NCBI RefSeq assembly: GCF_000485595.1
Contig: NW_014577071.1
Coordinates: 234,636 to 270,067, forward strand
Length of the DNA stretch: 35,432 nucleotides
DNA from: Priapulus caudatus
Taxonomy: Eukaryota; Priapulida; Priapulimorpha; Priapulimorphida; Priapulidae
Reading direction: 5' to 3'
How positions within the stretch are numbered: the stretch's first letter is position 1; each line of letters begins with the position of its first letter. The translations under genes and the position numbers were made by a program. The notes beneath the pieces were generated by a model that had not been told where the DNA came from, searched no databases, and worked only from the letters and a program-made list of their open reading frames with translations. Positions 28,404-35,432 of this stretch are shown here, piece by piece.

Positions 28404-31400
28404 GTTTTCGACTTGCCTGTGTTCAGTTGGCTGTCACAGCTGACAAGGCGGCCAACATTACCCGTGCTACCAAGTTTATTGCAGCTGCAGCCAAAAATGG
28501 CGCCAAGATTGTGGTCCTGCCGGTTCGTAATTTTAACTAGTTTGCATTATAAGCTCAAAGATCAATCTTACAAGACACGGCAACATCACTATTTTTAATT
28601 TTCATATAGGATTCATATAATATAGATGATACTTTATTTGATGTTATGGGTAAGTGCACAAACATAGTATGATGGAGCCATGATGGCAGCATTGTGACCA
28701 ACATAAATTTGTGAAATCTGCAAAATAAATGTTGCTTGAGCAACCAGACAATAATTGATTTTTTGTCTGTAAAATCGATATATTGCCTCAATAGGCACTT
28801 CATCATTAGAGTCAGAAACTGTAAATTTATTTGAGGAATTCTATGATAATTCCATCTATTTTTAATTTACAGGAGTGTTTTAACAGCCCGTATGGAACCC
28901 AGTATTTCAAAGATTACTCCGAGAAAATTCCCGGAGAAACTACGACGACCCTTGCACAGGCTGCGAAGGAAAACAATGTGCATATCATTGGAGGTATGAC
29001 ACGATTATTTTGTAAAAATTATGGGTTAAATTCGTCATGAAAGGATTATGATGATGGTCATGCTATTGTTTGCTAGGTAATTGGCTGCCACGTCTTCTGC
29101 AATGATAACCACGCACAAGTCCACAACCACACAGCAAAGTTATTGAATATAGCTTGTTTGTTGTTATATAAGTAAATTGGTCAATACTTTTTCAATTTTA
29201 GCACATATAACATCAGTGTTAATAGTTACATTCATAAATTGTTAATGGTTGGGGTTGCTTAAGTAATTCTTGAATGTTCAGGTTGTACAACGCTCAAAAT
29301 ATTATCATTAATAATTTCACATGTAAAATAGACTAGACGAAGTACAATTGAATCAAAGCTTTTCATTTGTGTGTCTAACGTAAGCATGCATCGTTTGTCT
29401 GTGTTAAACTCTTTTGCATATAAATATCAACTTGTTTGATTGCTTTTATTTTGACATAGACAATAAGGTTCAATATGAGAGCAAATTATTCTAACATATG
29501 TTTACGTGTTGGCAGGATCAATTCCAGAGGAATGTGGTGGAAAGCTGTACAATACACTGACTGCTTTCAATCCCCAGGGAGAAATGATTGCCAAGCACAG
29601 AAAGGTTTATCATTTACATTCCTGTCTTATCAGTAACAGAATCTGTGCACTACTGATATATTCTTTGTCTGCATAAAAATTACCCATGTAACTCAGCGGT
29701 TATTAACACAGTTACTATTAATATTGTGAAAATGAGTGCTTAAATCGATCTATTTTGGCACCCTTTACCTCTTCTAAAATTCACATTACAGAATTTTTCA
29801 TTGCGAATGTTTCTTTGGGAATGCGTAAATTTTGTGATGCATTCCATTGCCATCAAAACCAGTGTGATGGAAAATCCTGACTCATAAGTTTACCATCCAT
29901 ATTTTTCCATCCGTTTCATACAGGTGCATCTGTTTGATATTGACGTACCTGGAAAGATACGGTTCCAGGAATCAGAAGTGCTTGCTCCAGGAAACAACCT
30001 GACGATGTGCGATACACGTATGTTCATTTGTTGTAGTAGAACGTAGAATCTTTTTTAAAAGTGGTGGAATCAATAACAAACTTTGTCAGTGTCATACTAT
30101 TCAATATCCACAATGACATAATAAAAATTAGTTGAGTCTGGGTTGCTTTGTTCGATCTTATTTTGGTATAAGCATGAACGTCAATAAATTGTTATTATTA
30201 TTGTATAGATATGTTCATAGTATGAGTCATTCGTCTGTTGCAACTCCTGTTACATCTTTCTTGCTTTACAATGCAGTTGACCAGCTATTTATTTAGGATC
30301 TACACAGATTTGTACCAAACTATGCTTGTGATGCTTATACACAATAACTTCTTATGGTAGCCTAAGTATTCATTAATCACTTCATTCTGCCAAAAGACTA
30401 GTACCCACATAATTTAATGTGACCTGCTACATTTACATGGGGTGTTACTTTTTCAGCCTACTGCAAGATTGGTCTCGGCATTTGCTATGACATTAGGTTT
30501 GCCGAAATGGCACGAGTTTACGCAAACAGTGGTATGTGACCAAAATTTGCATGACGTTGGGACACATGTCCAATATAGTCATGATGTCGTTCCATCTTCT
30601 TCTTCTTCTACTTCTCCTTCTCCTTCTTCTTCTACTTCTCCTTCTCCTTCTTCTTCTTCTTTTTCCTCTCCTTCTCCTCCTTCTTTTTGCCCTTCTTCGT
30701 CGTCTTCTTCTTCTTTTTCTTCTTCTTCTCCTTGATTTCCCTCTCGTTGTTGTTGTCCTCTTCTTTGTATCTTCTAAGTAGTCAGCATTCTTGTATATTT
30801 AGAGTGGAAATCTGTGCTACTAATTTTAAGCTTATTTTAGTTGCAATTTATGTAAAAATTTACAACATCTATCACTCAGGCTCTGCTATTTCATTTAAAA
30901 GGTTTGTTTAAAGAATATTTATCAAAATGAAAAACCATACGTAACTGTTTTCACAAGCACACTTCAAGTTGGTACAGCATGTACTGTGGTAGTTCTTGTG
31001 TACGTTTCAGATACCAAAAACCTTGATCAAAACTTCTAAAGGAGTTTGATTAGGTGAGCCGTCATGTGTGGTGCATTAAGGAGAATGCTTCCTCGATTCT
31101 AGGTTGTAAGCTGTTGGTCTATCCAGGCGCTTTCAACATGACAACAGGTCCTGCACACTGGGAGCTGCTCGCACGAGCCCGTGCCGTTGACAGCCAGCTA
31201 TACGTCTGCAGTGTCTCACCAGCCAGAGACGAGACGGCTACATATACCGCCTGGGGACATACGTTAATTAGTAACCCATGGTAAGCTCAACGTGCGTGTA
31301 ACCGAATTGTTGTGTAATACCACAGTGAGCTCCTACTTGTGCCAACTTGTAGCAGTTGAGTTGTCAATTTATAAATGTTGGTGAGCACGGTGGTGGACAG

Positions 31401-32105
31401 TGCTGTTATTTATTGGCTAGACAGTGCCACTCCTATAGCCTAGGGACATCCGTTAATTGGTAATCTATGGTGAGCTCGATATCACAGTGCAACTGGCGAC
31501 ACTGTCAGGAACTGTTGGGTAATACCTATGAAGGCTACTGACGTCGTAAAAGCACGATGGTTAATCTGTATAGTCTGTGATGCGTTGAATGCACGAGTTT
31601 GCTGTGTTGTTTGTCCTTCACTTTTAATCATTATTTTAACTTATTATCTATTATCTTTTTGTGTAAGAGAAAATATATTTCAACAACTTTTGAATTAAAC
31701 TACATCGTATGTTTTCGTTTTAGGGGAGCATTGATGGGTGAGGCTAAAGAAAAGGAGGAGATAGTCTATGCAGACATAGGTAGGCTAATTTATAGCTATA
31801 TGACTTGTCCGTGTGTTTATGTATGTGCGATCAATACCCTCTATTTTAGCAATTACTAGAATTCTGTCGAATGTTGAAAGCAATCGGTCAGAAAATAATA
31901 TTAATAACGACTGTAAACACATACAGATGGCAGCACGTGTCCTTGTTACAATAGCTTTCACATGTTTTTACATCTTCAACTGCGAATTTAATAGTTTATG
32001 CATTTCTGTGTCACAGATTTGAACTACTTGGATGAAGTAAGAGACGCAATTCCAGTTACAAAGCAGCGGAGAGAGGATGTGTACACAATGTCAAAGGCCC
32101 TCTAA
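28404..32105 (+). CDS. NIT2: omega-amidase NIT2 (nitrilase superfamily), 8 exons, first exon not found
   Basis: Hydrolyses alpha-ketoglutaramate and alpha-ketosuccinamate to the keto-acid plus ammonia. Exons: 28404-28522, 28873-28993, 29516-29604, 29924-30017, 30457-30531, 31103-31280, 31724-31779, 32017-32105; 821 nt, all GT-AG and phase-consistent. The first readable exon starts with two bases of a split codon then [11 protein letters not shown], which aligns from residue 4 of human NIT2 (276 aa), so only a start Met and a few residues are missing. The nitrilase Glu-Lys-Cys triad is intact: Glu in [10 protein letters not shown] (split across exons 1/2), Lys in [16 protein letters not shown], Cys in [12 protein letters not shown]. 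Further landmarks are [17 protein letters not shown] and [13 protein letters not shown] stop-bearing partial copy of exon 6 sits in the following intron. Intron 5 holds a pyrimidine microsatellite. Confidence 0.96.
30592..30735. repeat. (TTC)n/(CTTCTC)n pyrimidine tract in NIT2 intron 5
   Basis: The run starts about 60 nt after the exon 5 donor at 30531 and is almost pure pyrimidine on the coding strand. Confidence 0.9.
31420..31475 (+). pseudogene. decayed partial duplicate of NIT2 exon 6 end with its donor site
   Basis: This stretch repeats the last ~50 nt of exon 6 and its splice donor (31225-31286). Shared runs include GGGACAT, CGTTAATT, GGTAA-like bases, and TATGGTGAGCTC against CATGGTAAGCTC. 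Read in the exon frame it would give ATPIA[13 protein letters not shown] against [15 protein letters not shown]: the Trp codon TGG has become TAG. The similarity continues weakly into the intron (GTAATACC in both). It looks like a local tandem duplication that has lost coding ability but keeps a usable GT donor. Confidence 0.6.
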
Positions 32106-34189
32106 GGTTAGGCCTATGCCTTTTTCTATCCGGCTACCATTGGTCTGTTGGTGATCAAATATATCGCTGATTGCTCAATAATACAAATCACAGTTATTAT
32201 TTGGTAATATCAGTATTATATATTTATAAATCACATCTTTTGTCTGCCCCAAAATTTCCAGAACAGTTAATATGGATATATGGTTCTTGTTTGAAACACA
32301 TTTTCCTTTATGATAGTCTCTGAGAATTGTCATTATTTCTTACTATGTGGTGCTGATACACGTCTAATAGCTGCAGGAGGCCTAAGCTAATTGCTAATTA
32401 TGAAAAATACAGAAAATCTTATCAATGTTTCGCATATATATCGTATATATATGTAGTTTGTCCCCGTTATGCCATCACTTGAAGGTGTCTAGTCTTAGTA
32501 ATTCTGATTATGACGAGTATTGTGAGTGCTTTGATAGGTAAACATCACTTGAAAATGATTTTATAGTACAAAGTTGTTTAATAAATTATTGCATGTGAAC
32601 GTTTTATGTGAGCATTACCTGAAAACAGCTACATCTGATTTAATTTTAAGGGTTTGACATTGCTGATTGCAAATAATCTAAACACAATATACATTGTTGG
32701 TCAAAAATCTTTGCTAAGGTGCTAGTGTACACATTTCTACACGTACAACATGAAATGGTAAGTGATACATCAATATACATTTCTAGCATAGGCATGTTAA
32801 TGACATTATGTCAATGGAAAAATTGCCAGGAGAAAGACTGTTGAGAAAGGCAATTGAAGCCTCTACATTATACTTGAATTTCAGAATGGATGGTGCAAAT
32901 AGCATTGCAAGGTGCATCACTTCGTGAGAACCTATACACCAACTTCTGTGCCTTTTTTCAGTGGGTTGCTATAAATGCTCTAGACACTCATGCAAACACA
33001 CACATAACTCGTTTCGATTTTGATGAATTATTTATGTATACATTGTGAATGATTTGCATTTTTAAGGTATTTAATTAGAAACCACATGAACTTATCCAAA
33101 TGCTTGGTTTCCGTGGGTGAAATGTTTTTCTGCACAGAGCACACGCACTGCACGTATTTATTGACATATTAGCTGTATATTCATGTAAAACAACCAAGTC
33201 TATATTTTAGTATTTTTCAAGTTGTAGTTTTGTTATTTCTTATCTTTGATAACATTCACAAAAACACTACTGTACTTCTAGTGTACCCGTTAGAAAAGAC
33301 GTTTAGTTTTGAAATTTGGTCAATGTCGACTGGACGAAGTTTTAAAATTGCTTTGAATCAACTAAAATCAGACAAGTTACTTTACCCTTAATTTGTGTAA
33401 CTGTGATGTATACTGGAAATGTGCGTACGTGCATATAGATAGCAGTCACTCATCCAAAACGATGCATTAATTATATGAACGTGACTAAAACGCCAAGCAT
33501 TGCAGCTAAAATATGCCACCGCTATAGGTAACTTCAATTCGTCTCCGTAGTTTAGAAATTGGCGCATGCGTACTAGCAACTATCATCTCTTTTCCGATAA
33601 ATCCCAACGTGCGGTGGTTTCTATAATGAACGGATACTCGCTTCAGTCTCGTGTAGTAATCCGAATCACACTCACGCGCTAATGCGCGTAGCACCTCGGC
33701 CTTTCATCGGTAGTCTCTGTGGTCGTGCGTTCCCTGTGCGTAGGTAGCGTGGAAGTAGTATGTAGACAGGTCGGTGTGCAGCACACGCGGTGTTTGTGTG
33801 TGGCGCGGCCGGTAGAAAGCTACGCTCACAGGCGCAGCTGACACACGCGGCAGCTGTAACGACAACAACAATGTCACACGTTTTCCACTTTATTTTCCAT
33901 CGCGTTTTGCGCGAACCCGCAGCGTTATAGGGCCGTAACCCATTCACCACTGGCGCGCAGCCGAGTAAAATGACCTATTTTTCAACTTTTATTCTTTAAA
34001 AACTCCAGAAATGGTGTATTGTGTGCGGCGGCTTTCAGCGATTGCACTTGCGTGAAAAGTTTTTTGCCGCCTTTCTGACTCACGATAAAGAAAACAGCGA
34101 GGTAATAGAAAACTGGTAAAGTTCGCATTCGTATTATATTTTGGGAGTTTTCAACGTTTCTATCGCAGATGGTCTCGCAAGCGAATATA
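32106..34189. other. 3' flank of NIT2 with no recognised gene
   Basis: AT-rich to about 33.4 kb, then more GC-rich with a CpG-dense stretch at about 33660-33960 that could be a promoter of a gene on either side. No conserved coding block was recognised. Confidence 0.5.
32580..32585 (+). promoter_or_regulatory. candidate NIT2 poly(A) signal AATAAA
   Basis: AATAAA about 475 nt after the NIT2 stop codon. I saw no earlier canonical hexamer in the 3' flank, so this is the best candidate. Confidence 0.4.
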
Positions 34190-35432
34190 CTTTGTGTGTT
34201 CGCGCGCGCAGGCCCGCCCGGTTCTGTGTGTGTGCGCGCCTGCGTGCATGTGTCCGTGTACGGGCGCACATGTCTGTGTTCATGTGTGCGTGCATACGTG
34301 TCTGTGGTCATGTGTGCGTGCATACGTGTCTGTGGTCATGTGTGCGTGCGTGCTCTGTCGCGGATGTGTGCGTCGCGTACTGTGATCTGTGTCATGTGTG
34401 CGTTGCGTACGTACGTGTCTGTGGCGCATGTTTGTGTTTGGGGGGGGCCCGTGCGTAATATCTGTTGGCCTGTGTTGCGTGCGCAGTACATACTTCTGTT
34501 CGGTGTGTGGCGTGCCGTACGTGTTCTGTGTTCACTCTGCGTGTGCGTGCATACGTGTCTGTGTTTAGCGTGTGTGGCGTGCGGTACGTGTCTGTGTCGC
34601 ATGTGTGCGGTGCGTACGTGTTCGTGTTGCAATTGTAGTGTGGCGTGCGTACATGCTCGTCGTTCATCTGTTTGCGTGCGTGCTTGCCTGTGTTCGTAGT
34701 GTGCACGTGCCCGTGCGTGTCTGTTGGCCTATGTTGCGTGCGTACCATGTATATCTGTTGGGCATCGTGTGCGTTTCCGTATATCGCTCTGTGTTCAGGT
34801 GTGCGTGCTGTACATCGTCTGTGTTTCAGGTAGTGCGTCGGCGTATCTGTCTGCTGTTCATGTTTGCCGTGCGTACATGTCTGCTGTCTCAGGTGTGGCA
34901 GTGGCGTACGTATCTGTTGGCATGTGTGCGTGTGTACGTCTCTGTGTTCATGTTGTGCGTGCGTGCGTGTCTGTGGCATGTGTGCGTGCGTACGTCGTCT
35001 GTGCGATTATGTGCGTGCGCTACGTAAATCTGTTTGCGCATGTGTGCGTGCGTTACGTGTCCTGTTGTTCCATGTGTGGCGTGGCGTGCGTGTCCTGTGG
35101 GCATCGTGTCGGCATGCGTACCGCGTCCTGCTGGAACATGTGTGCGTGCGTACGTGATCTGTGAGTTATACCTGTGCGTTTTTATCGTGTCGTGCGTGCG
35201 TGCATGGCGCGCGACGTGTTTGTTTGGTGTGTGTGTTGTGTGTGGTGTGTGTGTAGTGTGTGTCGCTCGTGTGTCGTGTGTGTGTGTGTGTTCGTGATGT
35301 GTGTCGCTGTGTGTGTCGTGTTGGGGTGTGTGGGTGTCGTGTAGTGTGTGTGTGTGTGTGTGTGTGTGTGGTGTGCTGTGCTGTGTGTGTGTGTGTGTGT
35401 AGTGTGTGCTCGTGAGCGTGCGTGCGTTGTGC
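34190..35432. repeat. GTGCGT/TGTCTGTG satellite array reaching the window end
   Basis: Irregular ~35-40-nt units carry GTGTGCGTGCGTACGTGTCTGTG-like cores to about 35210, then nearly pure (GT)n with interruptions to 35432. All long frames here are Cys/Val/Arg- or His/Thr-rich artefacts. The right end lies beyond the window. Confidence 0.85.

Noticed and set aside
34169-35164. Overlapping frames of 100-195 residues rich in Cys, Val, Arg or His, Thr
   Set aside because: Satellite artefact; all frames are open and none shows protein-like composition.

Overview
The window is genomic DNA from an animal, most likely an aquatic invertebrate. Four multi-exon protein genes can be read through short exons with GT-AG introns. 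All four are clear orthologues of conserved metazoan proteins, and one is a ciliary axoneme protein. The rest is AT-rich intronic and intergenic DNA with many microsatellites, small palindromic elements and decayed transposon pieces. I cannot name the phylum from sequence alone. No bacterial operon, CRISPR array, rRNA or convincing tRNA was seen.

Layout: 1-2689 has no gene I can support and holds purine-rich, CATC and 40/56-bp tandem repeats. CFAP91 (radial-spoke calmodulin complex) runs on the minus strand from 11666 to 2690 in 16 exons, with every exon phase consistent. ATP5PF (ATP synthase coupling factor 6) is on the plus strand with three coding exons between 14942 and 16022. A 1.24-kb TTAA-flanked element with ~152-bp inverted termini lies just upstream of it, probably in its first intron. 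PPCS (phosphopantothenoylcysteine synthetase) is on the minus strand from 19992 to 17529; six exons are readable and the N-terminal exon was not found. From about 20.3 to 27.3 kb the DNA looks degenerate, with homopolymer-rich distorted repeat copies and a frameshifted LINE reverse-transcriptase relic. NIT2 (omega-amidase) is on the plus strand from 28404 to 32105 in eight readable exons; its short first exon was also not found. From 34190 to the window end the sequence is almost entirely a GT/GCGT satellite.

Gene organisation: CFAP91 and ATP5PF are divergent, ATP5PF and PPCS convergent, PPCS and NIT2 divergent. The four proteins act in unrelated places (axoneme, mitochondrial ATP synthase, coenzyme A synthesis, alpha-ketoglutaramate/alpha-ketosuccinamate hydrolysis), so this is ordinary gene neighbourhood rather than a functional cluster.

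The least ordinary content is the repeat biology. A family of palindromic elements shares a CCCTAA tract and an ATATCAGATAGTTACC-type centre, while stems differ between copies; one copy has clear target-site duplications. Other points are the long-TIR TTAA element, a decayed partial copy of NIT2 exon 6 that keeps its 5' splice site, and a GC-AG intron in CFAP91 that also holds a perfect 17-bp hairpin.
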